In this document: positions 1 through 8,582 of the stretch, piece by piece
Layout of the letters: the number at the start of each line of letters is the position of its first letter
Position numbering within the stretch: the first letter of the stretch is position 1
Source of the DNA: JAMHWF01 sp048500255
GTDB lineage: Bacteria > Pseudomonadota > Gammaproteobacteria > Burkholderiales > Burkholderiaceae_C
Assembly: GCA_048500255.1 (NCBI GenBank)
Contig: JASNYH010000001.1
Coordinates: forward strand, 248,001-312,000
Direction of reading: 5' to 3'
Length of the DNA stretch: 64,000 nucleotides
Program-made: the position numbers and the translations under genes
The notes under the pieces: generated by a model
What the model was told of the DNA's origin: nothing
Seen by the model: only the letters and a program-made list of their open reading frames with translations
Databases searched by the model: none

Positions 1-72
1 GACGCGCGCGCTCGGACTGTAGGCCACTTCGACCTGCAGCATCGCCGGAGCCGCGACCTCAGCGCCGGCCAT
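1..72 (-). CDS. rnfH: RnfH-like protein, N-terminal fragment
   Basis: Only the first 24 codons are inside the window; the gene continues past base 1. The readable start (ATG at 72, or an internal ATG at 42) leads into LQVEVAYSPSARV, which resembles the beta-grasp start of RnfH (UPF0125). The ATG at 72 overlaps the end of ratA by 14 bases, and rnfH directly after ratA is a common gene pair in proteobacteria, so context supports the call more than the short sequence does. RnfH is a small ubiquitin-like-fold protein of unknown biochemical role. The second ATG (42) gives a more typical RnfH amino terminus. Confidence 0.5.
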   Translation of the reverse strand, partial: MAGAEVAAPAMLQVEVAYSPSARV

Positions 73-514
73 GGACCTGCTCGGCGCGCTTGACGAAGGA
101 GTCGACCAGCGTGTTGGCGATGCGGTCGAACACCGGGCTGACGACGACTTCGAGCGCATGGCTCGCGAAGGCGTAGCGCAGTTCGAACTCGATGCGGCAG
201 GCTTCGCCGAGATTGCCGCCGGGCAGCGTCAGCGGCACGAAGACCCACGAGCCGTCGAGCAGCGAGAATGGGCCGTCGACGAGCGTCAGCCGCACGGCGC
301 GGTCGGGCTCGTGATCGTTGCGCGTCGTGAACGCGTGGCGCACGCCGGCGAAGTGCAGCCCGAGGCGCGCCGTGATGCCGCCTTCATGCACCTCGATCGT
401 CTCGGCGGTCTCGCACCACGGCAGGAACTGCGGATACGAAGCCACGTCGGTCACCAGCCCGTACATCTCGCGCGGCGAGTACCAGAGCAGGACGGACTTC
501 TTCACGTGCTTCAT
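59..514 (-). CDS. ratA: RatA/COQ10-type START-domain protein
   Basis: 151 residues, the usual length for the RatA/COQ10 family (polyketide cyclase/SRPBCC fold). The start MKHVKKSVLLWYSPREMYGL and the following DVASYPQFLPWC stretch are the typical family opening; DGPFSLLDGSWVF and the C-terminal helix with SFVKRAEQVHG also fit. In E. coli RatA has been reported to block 70S ribosome assembly; mitochondrial COQ10 homologues bind ubiquinone, so the physiological role is uncertain. The start at 514 is chosen because an upstream extension in the same frame only runs antisense through smpB. It is divergent from smpB with 45 bases between the two starts, a classic proteobacterial arrangement. Confidence 0.9.
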   Translation of the reverse strand: MKHVKKSVLLWYSPREMYGLVTDVASYPQFLPWCETAETIEVHEGGITARLGLHFAGVRHAFTTRNDHEPDRAVRLTLVDGPFSLLDGSWVFVPLTLPGGNLGEACRIEFELRYAFASHALEVVVSPVFDRIANTLVDSFVKRAEQVHGRR

Positions 515-559
515 ACAATGCGCGAGTCTAAGGGGCGTGTCGCCTCGCAACGGGTCCGC

Positions 560-1027
560 ATGTCCATCGCCGAGAATCGCCGCGCGCGGTTCGACTATCA
601 CATCGAAGAGCGCTACGAAGCCGGCATCGTGCTGCAGGGCTGGGAGATCAAGGCCGTGCGCGCCGGCCAGGTCCGGCTCACCGAGGGCTACGTCGTCGTG
701 CGGGGCGGCGAGCTGTTCCTGATCGGCTGCCGCATCGATCCGCTGCGCAGCGCCAGCACACACGTCCACCCCGAGCCCGACCGCACGCGCAAGCTGCTGA
801 TGCACAAGGACGAGATCCGCCGCCTGATCGGCAAGGTCGAGCAGAAGGGCTTCACGCTCGTGCCGCTAGACCTGCACTACAAGGGCGGGCGCGTCAAGGC
901 CGAGATCGCGCTCGCCAAGGGCAAGGCGCAGCACGACAAGCGCGAGACGGAAAAGAAGCGCGATTGGGAGCGCGAGAAAGGCCGCCTGATGCGGCAGAAA
1001 GTGTCATCGTCAAGCTCGAAGGGCTGA
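560..1027 (+). CDS. smpB: SsrA-binding protein SmpB
   Basis: 155-residue tmRNA-binding protein that delivers SsrA (tmRNA) to stalled ribosomes for trans-translation. Family landmarks are all visible: ENRRARFDYHIEERYEAG at the start, LQGWEIKAVRAGQ, ELFLIGCRIDPL, the STHVHPEPDRTRKLL segment, and the basic C-terminal tail KGKAQHDKRETEKKRDW that enters the ribosomal mRNA channel. The ATG at 560 matches the betaproteobacterial N-terminus; an in-frame ATG at 518 would add 14 unsupported residues. The last 18 bases overlap the 3' end of the convergent PLP-enzyme gene. The serine-rich end (SSSSS) is slightly longer than usual. Confidence 0.96.
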   Translation: MSIAENRRARFDYHIEERYEAGIVLQGWEIKAVRAGQVRLTEGYVVVRGGELFLIGCRIDPLRSASTHVHPEPDRTRKLLMHKDEIRRLIGKVEQKGFTLVPLDLHYKGGRVKAEIALAKGKAQHDKRETEKKRDWEREKGRLMRQKVSSSSSKG

Positions 1028-2206
1028 CAGCGCCTGCTCCAGGTCGGCGATCAGATCGTCCGTGCCTTCGAGGCCGATCGCGAGGCGCACCAGCACGCCC
1101 TTGACGGCCGAGGCCGTCGAGCGCATCGAGCTCGTCTGGTACGGCACGGCCAGACTCATCGGGCCGCCCCACGAATAGCCGATGCGGAACAGCCGCAGTG
1201 CATCGACGAAGGCGTCGACCTGCGCCGCCGCGAAGCGCGCATCGAAGACGACGGAGAACAGGCCCGCGGCGGCGCGGCAGTGCGAGCGCCAGTGCGCGTG
1301 ACCCGGCGCGCCGGGCAGCGCCGGGTGCAGCACGCGCGCCACTTCGGGCCGCGCCGCGAGCCACTCGGCGATGCGGCGCGCGCTCGCGTCGTGCGCCGCA
1401 TAGCGCAGGGGCAGCGACGCCAGCGAGCGCAGCACGAGTTCGACGTCGTTGGCGCCGACGCCGAGGCCGAGCCGCATGTGCGTCATCTTCAGCTCGAGGT
1501 GCAGCGCCTCGTCGCGTGTCGTCACCGAGCCCATCAGCACGTCGCCGCCGCCCGACGGGTACTTGGTCAACGCCTGCATCGCGATGTCGACGCCGACGCC
1601 TTCGCCGAGGTCGAACGGATCGAAGGCGAGGCCGGCGCCCCAGGTGTCGTCGAGCGCGACGACGGCGCCGCGCGACTTCGCGGCGCGCACCAGCGCGCGC
1701 AGATCGGGGAACTCCATCGTCACCGAACCGGCCGCCTCGACCCATATCAGCTTCGTCGCCGGGCCGAACATCGCGGCCAGCGCGTCGGCATCCATCGGGT
1801 CGTAGACGCGGTGCGCGATGCCCCAGCGCGCCAGCTCGTTGCGCGCCAGCTCCTTGTTCGGGCCGTAGGCGTTGTCGGGAATCAGCACTTCGTCGCCCTG
1901 CTTCAGCAGCGCGAAGTCGACCAGCGCGATTGCCGCCAGCCCGCTCGGCGCGAGCAGGCATTGCAGGCCGCCTTCGAGCGTGGCGAGCCGCTCCTCGAGC
2001 GTGAACGTCGTCGGCGTGCCGTGCAGGCCGTAGGTGTAGCCCGTCTTGTGGCGCCAGTCGCGCGCGCGCAGCGCGGCGACGTTCGCGAAGACGACGGTCG
2101 AGGCCTTGTGCACGCCGACCTGCGGCGCCTCGAAGCCCGCCGGCGGCCGGTAGGCGTGGTGGATCAGCGCCGTCGCCGGATCGCCGGGCTTCTTCGCCGT
2201 CGTCAC
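1010..2206 (-). CDS. metC: Cystathionine beta-lyase-type PLP enzyme
   Basis: 398-residue enzyme of the Cys/Met metabolism PLP family (fold type I). The PLP lysine is K215 in QALTKYPSGGG, D186 in VALDDTWG contacts the cofactor nitrogen, and YTYGLHGTPT near residue 57 is the usual cofactor-phosphate region. The tail SWGGPMSLAVP is typical of bacterial cystathionine beta-lyase (MetC type), which makes homocysteine, pyruvate and ammonia from cystathionine; a gamma-synthase or other trans-sulfuration role cannot be excluded from sequence. The start is a GTG that overlaps the rimO stop (sequence GTGTGACG), so it is probably translationally coupled to rimO. The 3' end overlaps smpB tail to tail. Confidence 0.85.
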   Translation of the reverse strand: MTTAKKPGDPATALIHHAYRPPAGFEAPQVGVHKASTVVFANVAALRARDWRHKTGYTYGLHGTPTTFTLEERLATLEGGLQCLLAPSGLAAIALVDFALLKQGDEVLIPDNAYGPNKELARNELARWGIAHRVYDPMDADALAAMFGPATKLIWVEAAGSVTMEFPDLRALVRAAKSRGAVVALDDTWGAGLAFDPFDLGEGVGVDIAMQALTKYPSGGGDVLMGSVTTRDEALHLELKMTHMRLGLGVGANDVELVLRSLASLPLRYAAHDASARRIAEWLAARPEVARVLHPALPGAPGHAHWRSHCRAAAGLFSVVFDARFAAAQVDAFVDALRLFRIGYSWGGPMSLAVPYQTSSMRSTASAVKGVLVRLAIGLEGTDDLIADLEQALSALRA

Positions 2207-3591
2207 ACCGGCTCCCCGACGAGATCGTGGCCCTCGGCGGCGACGATGCGCGCGCGCGTGAACTCGCCGACCTTCAGCGTCCTCGAGGCCTTGGCTGGGG
2301 GGCGCAGCAGCACGCGGCCGTCGATCTCGGGTGCGTCGGCATAGCTGCGGCCGACGCCGCCCCTGCGGCCGAGTGCCGGCGCGCTGTCGACGAGCACCTG
2401 CATCGTCGCCCCGACGCGCCGCTGCAGCTTCGCCGCCGACACCGCCTCGGCCTCCGCCATGAAGCGCGCGCGGCGTTCCTCGCGCTCGGCATCCGGCAGC
2501 GCGCCGGGCAGTTCGTTGGCCGCCGCCCCCTGCACCGGGCTGTACGCGAAGCAGCCGGCGCGGTCGATCTGCGCCTCGCGCACGAAGTCGAGCAGCGCCT
2601 CGAACTCGGCCTCCGTCTCGCCCGGAAAGCCGGCGATGAAGGTGCTGCGCACGACCAGCTCGGGGCACAGCTCGCGCCAGCGCTGCAGCCGCTCGAGGTT
2701 GCGCTCGCCGCTCGCGGGCCGCTTCATGCGGCGCAGCACGTCGGGATGCGCATGCTGGAACGGCACGTCGAGGTACGGCAGCACCAGGCCCTCGGCCATC
2801 AGCGGCAGCACGTCGTCGACGTGCGGATAGGGGTAGACGTAGTGCAACCGCACCCAGGCGCCGTGCGGGCGCGCCAGCTCGCCGAGCTGCTGCGCAAGGT
2901 CGACGAGCCGCGTCTTGACCGGCCGGCCGTTCCAGAAGCCGGTGCGGTACTTGACGTCGACGCCGTAGGCGCTCGTGTCCTGGCTGACGACGAGCAGTTC
3001 CTTCACGCCGGCGTCAAACAGCCGCGCCGCCTCGCCGAGCACGTCGCCGACCGGGCGCGAGACAAGGTCGCCGCGCAGGCTCGGGATGATGCAGAAAGTG
3101 CAGCGGTGGTTGCAGCCCTCGCTGATCTTCAGGTAGGCGTAGTGCCGCGGCGTGAGCTTCACGCCCTGCGGCGGCACGAGGTCGGTGAACGGGTCGTGCG
3201 GCCTGGGCACGTGGCGGTGCACCGCGTCCATCACTTCGGCCGTGGCGTGCGGGCCGGTGACGGCGAGCACCTTCGGATGCACCTGGCTGACGAGGTTGCC
3301 GCCGCCCTCGCCCGCCTTGGCGCCGAGGCAGCCGGTGACGATGACGCGCCCGTTCGCCGACAAGGCCTCGCCGATCGTGTCGAGACTTTCCTTGACGGCA
3401 TCGTCGATGAACCCGCAGGTGTTGACGATGACGAGGTCGGCACCGTCGAAGGTCTTCGAGGTGGCATAACCCTCGGCCGACAGCTGCGTGAGGATCAGTT
3501 CGGAATCGGTCAGAGCCTTCGGGCAACCCAAAGAAACGAACGCAACGGTCGGAATGCTCGTAGCGTCGGCAGAAAAAGTGACTGGAGCCAT
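2203..3591 (-). CDS. rimO: Ribosomal protein uS12 methylthiotransferase RimO
   Basis: 462-residue radical SAM methylthiotransferase that modifies the conserved aspartate of ribosomal protein S12 to 3-methylthio-aspartate. N-terminal UPF0004 domain carries the auxiliary-cluster cysteines C23 (LGCPKALTDSE), C59 (VNTCGFI) and C88 (VTGCLGA); the radical SAM motif CNHRCTFC gives C160, C164 and C167. The C-terminal part is the TRAM domain. The opening VAFVSLGCPKALTDSE distinguishes RimO from MiaB. It lies 41 bases downstream of a small membrane-protein gene and its stop overlaps the GTG start of the metC-like gene. Confidence 0.95.
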   Translation of the reverse strand: MAPVTFSADATSIPTVAFVSLGCPKALTDSELILTQLSAEGYATSKTFDGADLVIVNTCGFIDDAVKESLDTIGEALSANGRVIVTGCLGAKAGEGGGNLVSQVHPKVLAVTGPHATAEVMDAVHRHVPRPHDPFTDLVPPQGVKLTPRHYAYLKISEGCNHRCTFCIIPSLRGDLVSRPVGDVLGEAARLFDAGVKELLVVSQDTSAYGVDVKYRTGFWNGRPVKTRLVDLAQQLGELARPHGAWVRLHYVYPYPHVDDVLPLMAEGLVLPYLDVPFQHAHPDVLRRMKRPASGERNLERLQRWRELCPELVVRSTFIAGFPGETEAEFEALLDFVREAQIDRAGCFAYSPVQGAAANELPGALPDAEREERRARFMAEAEAVSAAKLQRRVGATMQVLVDSAPALGRRGGVGRSYADAPEIDGRVLLRPPAKASRTLKVGEFTRARIVAAEGHDLVGEPV

Positions 3592-3632
3592 GCCGGCAAT
3601 TGTCGGTCATCGACCCGAGCACGCCGCGAGGC

Positions 3633-4124
3633 TCACACTCCTTGCTTCGACCGGATCAAGTTCAAGGCCCTTGCGGCGAAGTAGCCGCTGAGCAGACCAT
3701 AGACGGCGGAAAGGCCGACGACGAACAGAGTCGTGGAGATGACAGCCGCGTTCAATGCGTTCATGACGGCGTAGGCGTACTTTGCGAAGAAGATGGCCAT
3801 GATCACGCCAAGCGGCACCCAGCTGCCGGGAACGAAGAACCTCTTTGCGGTCGCGTCGTACCTGACTCTCGCGTCGCGAAACAGCGCATGCCCCACAAGT
3901 GACGCGACAGCCAGACCAATCGCCCACGAGGCCAAGGGCACCGGCGCAGGGCCGAAGCTGGAGTGAACACCGGCAAGCGACAAGGCAATCATGCCGGCGG
4001 GAAGCAGCAGCGCAGGAATCCTGCCGACGGATCGCGTTCGCGTTTGCAGGAGACCGAACACGATCAAGGCGACGAAGAGCACGAACACCCACGGCGGCGT
4101 GCGGGACAGGATCTGACCGATCAA
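3633..4124 (-). CDS. DUF6622-like small membrane protein
   Basis: 163 residues with about five hydrophobic helices (near residues 12-26, 36-53, 64-80, 103-125 and 132-152), so an inner-membrane protein without a signal peptide. The opening ILSRTPPWVFVLFV resembles the DUF6622 family of uncharacterised proteobacterial membrane proteins; the function is unknown. It reads in the same direction as rimO, 41 bases upstream of it, but nothing else ties it to RimO. Confidence 0.65.
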   Translation of the reverse strand: MIGQILSRTPPWVFVLFVALIVFGLLQTRTRSVGRIPALLLPAGMIALSLAGVHSSFGPAPVPLASWAIGLAVASLVGHALFRDARVRYDATAKRFFVPGSWVPLGVIMAIFFAKYAYAVMNALNAAVISTTLFVVGLSAVYGLLSGYFAARALNLIRSKQGV

Positions 4125-4170
4125 TGGGTTCTCCAGTCTCGTTCGAGATGAGGAGCCGACGCCGAGGCGC

Positions 4171-4461
4171 TCAGCCCGCGCGGGTGCTGCCTGATCGCGT
4201 GCCCGTTCGGGGCGCGAGTCGCCGCTGCCGATTCTCCAGCGCTCCGGCGGCAGCGGCCTTCAGCAGTCGCTGGAACGACGGGCAGGCGGCATGGCTTGGC
4301 GCAGGGCAGGCCGCCGCATGTCGCAACCCTTCGATCATCGCCTTGAGGCGCTTGACCATGCGCTCGAGCTCATCGGCCTTCGCCGATAGCATCGCGCGGT
4401 CGATGTCCGGCTCGCCGCCCGGGGAGAACCAGGGTGCCGAGTTCTTCGAGACCCGATGGCG
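4171..4461 (-). pseudogene. Truncated MerR-family regulator remnant
   Basis: An open stretch between an in-frame TAG at 4464-4462 and a TGA at 4171. It encodes a helical segment with KADELERMVKRLKAMIEGL followed by RHAAACPAPSHAACPSF, which resembles the dimerisation helix and Cys-rich effector tail of MerR-family activators. The N-terminal winged-helix DNA-binding domain is missing: only about 65 bases separate the TAG from the phaR stop and they do not encode it. The ATG at 4392 would give a 73-residue protein lacking DNA-binding capacity. I read it as the 3' relic of a deleted or truncated regulator gene. The flanking 4125-4170 and 4462-4526 hold nothing else that I can recognise. Confidence 0.5.
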
Positions 4462-4526
4462 CTAGATTCGAACCGATGCGAGCGTCGAGTCCGGGCATCG
4501 GCGGGGCTTCGTCGATCGCGCTTGGC

Positions 4527-5102
4527 TCAGCGCTTGGTGCCGGCAAAGCCCGTCAGGCCGGGCATCAGCGTCTCGGCCTGCTTGGCCATCTGCTCCTGCA
4601 TCTGCACGAACAGGTTCTTCGACTGCTCGAGGTAGTTGCCCATCAGCCCCTGCATCATCGGCGCCTGGCCGCTGAGGAACTGTGACCACAGCTCGGGGTT
4701 CATCGTCTTCGGGTCGGCCATCTGCTCGCCCAGGCGCTTCTGAAGGTCGGCGAAGGCCTGGATGTTCTTCTCGAGGTACGAGCCCATGAAGCCCTGCATC
4801 GCATGGCCGTAGAAGCGGATGATCTGCGACAGCATCTGCGTGGAGAACATCGGCACGCCGCCGCTCTCCTCCTCGAGGATGATCTGCAGCAGGATCGAGC
4901 GAGTCAGGTCCTCGCCGGTCTTTGCGTCGCGCACCTCGAACGCCGTGCCGTCGAGCACCATCCGCTTGACGTCGGCCAGCGTGATGTAGCACGACAGCGT
5001 GGTGTCGTAGAGGCGGCGGTTGGGGTACTTCTTCAGCACGCGCGGGCCGCCGCTCGGGGCGGCGTGCGTTCCGGTCTTGGCGGCGCGGCGGGCGGTGGGC
5101 AT
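4527..5102 (-). CDS. phaR: Polyhydroxyalkanoate synthesis repressor PhaR
   Basis: 191 residues. The N-terminal PHB/PHA accumulation regulator DNA-binding domain is clear: LKKYPNRRLYDTTLSCYITL followed by DVKRMVLDG. Two tandem PHB_acc repeats follow, each with the pattern Q-(I/F)-x-x-FYGHAMQGFMGSYLE or APMMQGLMGNYLEQS. PhaR senses PHA granules and represses phasin and PHA genes; here it points to a PHB-storing organism, consistent with bdhA at 11.8 kb. The gene stands alone; phaC, phaA and phaB are not in the window. Confidence 0.94.
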   Translation of the reverse strand: MPTARRAAKTGTHAAPSGGPRVLKKYPNRRLYDTTLSCYITLADVKRMVLDGTAFEVRDAKTGEDLTRSILLQIILEEESGGVPMFSTQMLSQIIRFYGHAMQGFMGSYLEKNIQAFADLQKRLGEQMADPKTMNPELWSQFLSGQAPMMQGLMGNYLEQSKNLFVQMQEQMAKQAETLMPGLTGFAGTKR

Positions 5103-5196
5103 GGAATGGAATCCTTGGGGGCAAGCGCCGGACGATTCTAGGAGCGCCCCTCCGTGCAGCCCGAAGGGTTTTCCCGTCCGGGGTGAACCCGAGCCG

Positions 5197-6351
5197 TCAC
5201 ATTTTCTTGAGCATCCTCAAGGCATCGATCAGCCGTTCGACGTCCGCCTCGTCGTGCGCCGCCGACAGCGAGATGCGCAGCCGCGCCCGCCCGACCGGCA
5301 CCGTCGGCGGGCGGATCGCCGGCACCCACAGACCGCGCTGCCACAACCGCTGCATCGCCACCAGCGCGCTCGCGTTGTCGCCGAGCACCAGCGGCTGGAT
5401 CGGCGTCGTAGACGGCAGCAGTTCGCCGGGCCCTGTTTGCAGCGCGGCGCGCAGCGCGGCGACGTGGCACGCCAGCCGGGCGCGCCGCCATTCGTCGCGC
5501 TCGACGACGCGCAGCGCCGCGCGCGCCGCCTCGGCGACAGCGGGCGGCATCGCCGTGCCGAAGACGTAACTGCGCGCGCGCTGCAGAAGCCATTCGACGA
5601 GCACGCCATCGCCGGCGACGAAGGCGCCCGCGCCGCCGGCGGCCTTGCTCAGCGTCGCCAGATAGAGCAGCCGCGGCGAACGCAGGCCGACCGCGCAGCC
5701 GCGACCCTGGGCGCCCAGCACGCCGAAGCCGTGCGCGTCGTCGACGAGCAGCAAGGCATCGTGGCGCTCGGCGAGCGCGAGCAGCGCTGTCACGTCGGCG
5801 ACATCGCCGTCCATGCTGAACACGCCGTCGCTGACGACGAGCTTGCGCTCGGCGCGCGACGCCGCGAGCAGCGCGTCGAGCGCGTCGAGGTCGCGGTGCG
5901 GATAGACGTGCACCTCGGCGCGCGACAGACGCGCGCCGTCGATCAGGCTGGCGTGGTTGAGCGCGTCGCTGAAAACGGCGTCGCCGTGGCCGACGAGCGC
6001 GGCGACGACGCCGACGTTGGCGGTGAACCCGGCCGCAAACACCAACGCGCGGGGTCGGCCGACGAAGGCGGCGAGCTCGCGCTCCAACGCCTCCTGCGGC
6101 GCCGTGTGGCCGCACACCAGCGGCGACGCCGTCGCGCCGGTGCCCCACTCGGCGACGGCCCGTCGTGCCGCCTCGATCGCCTCGGGGTGCTGTGCCAGGC
6201 CGAGGTAGTCGTTGCCGCAGAAGGCGAGCAGTCCGCGACCGTCGACGACGACCCGCACGCCGCGCACCGCCTCGACGACGCGGCGCGTGCGCGCAAGCTG
6301 CTGCGATGCCAGCGCCTCGAGCCCGGCGGCATAGCGCTCGACGATCGTCAT
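5197..6351 (-). CDS. bioF: 8-amino-7-oxononanoate synthase
   Basis: 384-residue PLP-dependent alpha-oxoamine synthase that condenses pimeloyl-ACP (or -CoA) with L-alanine, the first step of the late biotin pathway. Motifs: FCGNDYLGLA near residue 45, HASLIDGAR at 133, DDAHGFG with D204 and H207, and the PLP lysine K236 in LATLSKAAGG. The family length is about 385. The ATG at 6351 overlaps the bioD stop by four bases (ATGA), so it is the third gene of a bioA-bioD-bioF operon. The order with bioF last is common in Burkholderiales; bioB is not in the window. Confidence 0.95.
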   Translation of the reverse strand: MTIVERYAAGLEALASQQLARTRRVVEAVRGVRVVVDGRGLLAFCGNDYLGLAQHPEAIEAARRAVAEWGTGATASPLVCGHTAPQEALERELAAFVGRPRALVFAAGFTANVGVVAALVGHGDAVFSDALNHASLIDGARLSRAEVHVYPHRDLDALDALLAASRAERKLVVSDGVFSMDGDVADVTALLALAERHDALLLVDDAHGFGVLGAQGRGCAVGLRSPRLLYLATLSKAAGGAGAFVAGDGVLVEWLLQRARSYVFGTAMPPAVAEAARAALRVVERDEWRRARLACHVAALRAALQTGPGELLPSTTPIQPLVLGDNASALVAMQRLWQRGLWVPAIRPPTVPVGRARLRISLSAAHDEADVERLIDALRMLKKM

Positions 6352-7034
6352 GCGTGCTCCAGCGCGTCGAGGTCGAGGCAGGCCGCCGCGCGCCTCGCAT
6401 CGGGCGGCGCGAGCCACGGCACGTCGCCGACGCACGGCGCCGGCAGGCGCGCGCGCAGCAGCTCGACGTTGGCGGCCTGCTCGGGCATGTCCGCATCGAT
6501 GCGGCTGGCGACCCAGCCGGCGAGCTTCAGCCCGTGGCGCTCGATGCTCTCGGCCGTCAGCAGCGCGTGGTTGAGGCAGCCCAGCCGCAGGCCCACGACG
6601 AGGATCATGGGCAGGCCCAGCGCGACCGCCAGATCGGCGCCGTCGAGCGTCGTACTCAGCGGCACGCGAAAGCCGCCCGCGCCTTCGACGACGACGGCGT
6701 CGGCCTGCGCACGCAGCGCGGCGCAGGCGCGCGCGATCGTCGCGATGTCGATCGTGCGCCCGGCGCGCGCCGCGGCGATGTGCGGCGACACCGGGTCGGG
6801 CAGCAACACGGGGTTGTCGAGCGATGCGTCGACAGCGATCGTGCTCGCCGCGCGCAGCGCCTGCACGTCGTCGTTGGCCCAGCGGCCGTCGGCATCGCGC
6901 TCGGCGCCCGCCGCCACCGGCTTCATGCCGACGACGCGCGCATGGCGCGCCGCCAGCGCGTGCAGCAGCGCGGCGCCGACCAGCGTCTTGCCGACGCCGG
7001 TGTCGGTCCCCGTCACGAACCACGCGTGCCCCAT
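6348..7034 (-). CDS. bioD: Dethiobiotin synthetase
   Basis: 228-residue ATP-dependent enzyme that closes the ureido ring of dethiobiotin from 7,8-diaminononanoate and CO2. The P-loop is GTDTGVGKT (K16), the catalytic-lysine region is GMKPVAAG near residue 36, and VVEGAGGFRVPL near 118 carries the conserved glutamate and magnesium site. The ATG at 7034 overlaps the bioA TGA by one base (TGATG), indicating translational coupling; its own end overlaps bioF. Confidence 0.95.
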   Translation of the reverse strand: MGHAWFVTGTDTGVGKTLVGAALLHALAARHARVVGMKPVAAGAERDADGRWANDDVQALRAASTIAVDASLDNPVLLPDPVSPHIAAARAGRTIDIATIARACAALRAQADAVVVEGAGGFRVPLSTTLDGADLAVALGLPMILVVGLRLGCLNHALLTAESIERHGLKLAGWVASRIDADMPEQAANVELLRARLPAPCVGDVPWLAPPDARRAAACLDLDALEHA

Positions 7035-8335
7035 CACAGCGTCGCCTCCAGCGCGCCGAGCGCGCCGTCGACGAGGTGACGCATCGCGGCCTCGTCGAAC
7101 ACGTAGGGTGGCATGAAGTAGAGCGTGCGGCCGATCGGGCGCAGCAACAGGCCGCGCGCGAGCGCGGCGCGGTGGTAGCGCGCGGCGAAGCGCGGATCGT
7201 CGCTCGCCGCATCCCAGGCCCAGATCATGCCGGTGCGGCGCGCGTTGGCCAGTCGCGGGTGCGCGTCGAGCGGCGCACACAGCTCGCTCAGGCGCGCCGC
7301 CGTCGCACGGTTGCGCGCCAGCGCCGCGTCATCGAGCAGCTCGAGCGTCGCCAGCGCGGCGCGGCAGGCCAGCGGGTTGCCGGTGTAGGAATGCGAGTGC
7401 AGAAAGCCGCGCGACGCGTCGTCGTCGTAGAACGCGGCATACACGGCGTCGGTCGTCAGCACGGCAGACAGGGGCAGGTAGCCGCCCGTCAACCCCTTCG
7501 ACAGGCAGACGAAATCGGGCCGGATGCCTGCCTGCTCGCACGCGAAGCGCGTGCCGGTGCGGCCGAACCCGACCGCGATCTCGTCGGCGATCAGGTGCAC
7601 GCGCCAGCGGTCGCACAGCTCGCGCGCGCGCCGCAGGTAGTGCGCGTCGTGCATCGCCATGCCGGCGGCGCACTGCACCAGCGGCTCGACGATCAGCGCC
7701 GCCGTCGTCGCATGGTGCTCGGCGAGCCAGGCGTCGAGTGCGACGGCGCAGCGCTCGGCGTACGCGGCGGCGCTCTCGCCCGGCGCGGCGCCGCGCGCGT
7801 CGGGGCTCGGCACGGTGGCCGACAGCCGCAGCAGCGGGCCGTAGGCGTCCCGAAAGAGCGCGATGTCAGTCACCGACAGCGCGCCCACCGTCTCGCCGTG
7901 GTAGCCGCCGGCCAGCCCGACGAAGCGCGTCTTGTCGGGATGGCCGGCATTGCGCCAGTGATGCGCGCTCATCTTCAGCGCGATCTCCGTCGCGCTCGCG
8001 CCGTCGCTGCCGTAGAAGGCGTGGCCGAGGCCGGTCAGCGCGGCCAGCCGCTCCGACAGCGCGACGACGGGCTCGTGCGTCAGCCCCGCGAGCATCACGT
8101 GCTCGATACGCTCGAGCTGGTCGGCGATCGCCGCCTTGATGTGCGGCTGGTTGTGGCCGAACAGGTTGACCCACCAGGAGCTGACGGCGTCGAGGATGCG
8201 GCGGCCGTCGGCGTCGATCAGCCACGGCCCCTCGCCGCGCGCGATGGCGACGAGCGGCTCGTCCTCGTGGCGCTTCATCTGCGTGCACGGATGCCAGACG
8301 GCGCGGCGGCTGCGTTCGACGAGAGAGACGTTCAT
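7034..8335 (-). CDS. bioA: Adenosylmethionine-8-amino-7-oxononanoate aminotransferase
   Basis: 433-residue class III aminotransferase using S-adenosylmethionine as amino donor to make 7,8-diaminononanoate in biotin synthesis. The start WHPCTQM followed by DGRRILDAVSSWWVNLFGHN is the BioA signature. PLP contacts: D251 in LIADEIAVGFGRTG and Schiff-base K280 in LSKGLTGGY. It heads the bioA-bioD-bioF operon. I saw no recognisable BirA operator in the 130 bases upstream, which hold the tRNA-Val terminator. Confidence 0.95.
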   Translation of the reverse strand: MNVSLVERSRRAVWHPCTQMKRHEDEPLVAIARGEGPWLIDADGRRILDAVSSWWVNLFGHNQPHIKAAIADQLERIEHVMLAGLTHEPVVALSERLAALTGLGHAFYGSDGASATEIALKMSAHHWRNAGHPDKTRFVGLAGGYHGETVGALSVTDIALFRDAYGPLLRLSATVPSPDARGAAPGESAAAYAERCAVALDAWLAEHHATTAALIVEPLVQCAAGMAMHDAHYLRRARELCDRWRVHLIADEIAVGFGRTGTRFACEQAGIRPDFVCLSKGLTGGYLPLSAVLTTDAVYAAFYDDDASRGFLHSHSYTGNPLACRAALATLELLDDAALARNRATAARLSELCAPLDAHPRLANARRTGMIWAWDAASDDPRFAARYHRAALARGLLLRPIGRTLYFMPPYVFDEAAMRHLVDGALGALEATL

Positions 8336-8424
8336 GCGGCCTATCCTAGTCGGCCGCGCGACGCGCGCAGCCCCGAGAGACGCAGCGCTCCGACCAGCGG
8401 TGCGTCCGGCTGCCGCAAGAACGA

Positions 8425-8450
8425 AGGGCTTGGCGTCACCGCCAAGCCCT
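8425..8450 (-). terminator. Intrinsic terminator of tRNA-Val
   Basis: Perfect 11-bp stem (AGGGCTTGGCG / CGCCAAGCCCT) with a four-base loop, 19 bases beyond the tRNA 3' end. In the minus direction it is followed by TCGTTCTT, a modest T-rich tract. It separates the tRNA from bioA. On the plus strand the following bases are not T-rich, so it mainly serves the minus strand. Confidence 0.75.
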
Positions 8451-8468
8451 CGTTGCTGCTACCGCATG

Positions 8469-8545
8469 TGGTAGGCGCGATTGGACTCGAACCAACGACC
8501 CCCACCATGTCAAGGTGGTGCTCTAACCAGCTGAGCTACGCGCCT
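8469..8545 (-). tRNA. tRNA-Val (GAC anticodon)
   Basis: Complete cloverleaf on the minus strand: acceptor stem AGGCGCG/CGCGCCT, D-arm with GCTGGTTA loop, anticodon stem CCACC/GGTGG enclosing TTGACAT (anticodon GAC, reading GUC and by wobble GUU), T-arm with the TTCGAGT loop, discriminator A, and an encoded CCA at 8471-8469. It lies between relA (upstream on the same strand) and its terminator, and is the only RNA gene I found in the window. Confidence 0.97.
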
Positions 8546-8582
8546 GAAAGGGCGGCAGTATAGCAGCGCGGCGCGGCCTCGC

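Noticed and set aside
4171..4392. An independent small protein starting at 4392
   Set aside because: Upstream codons in the same frame continue the MerR-like sequence, so it is better read as the tail of a truncated regulator.
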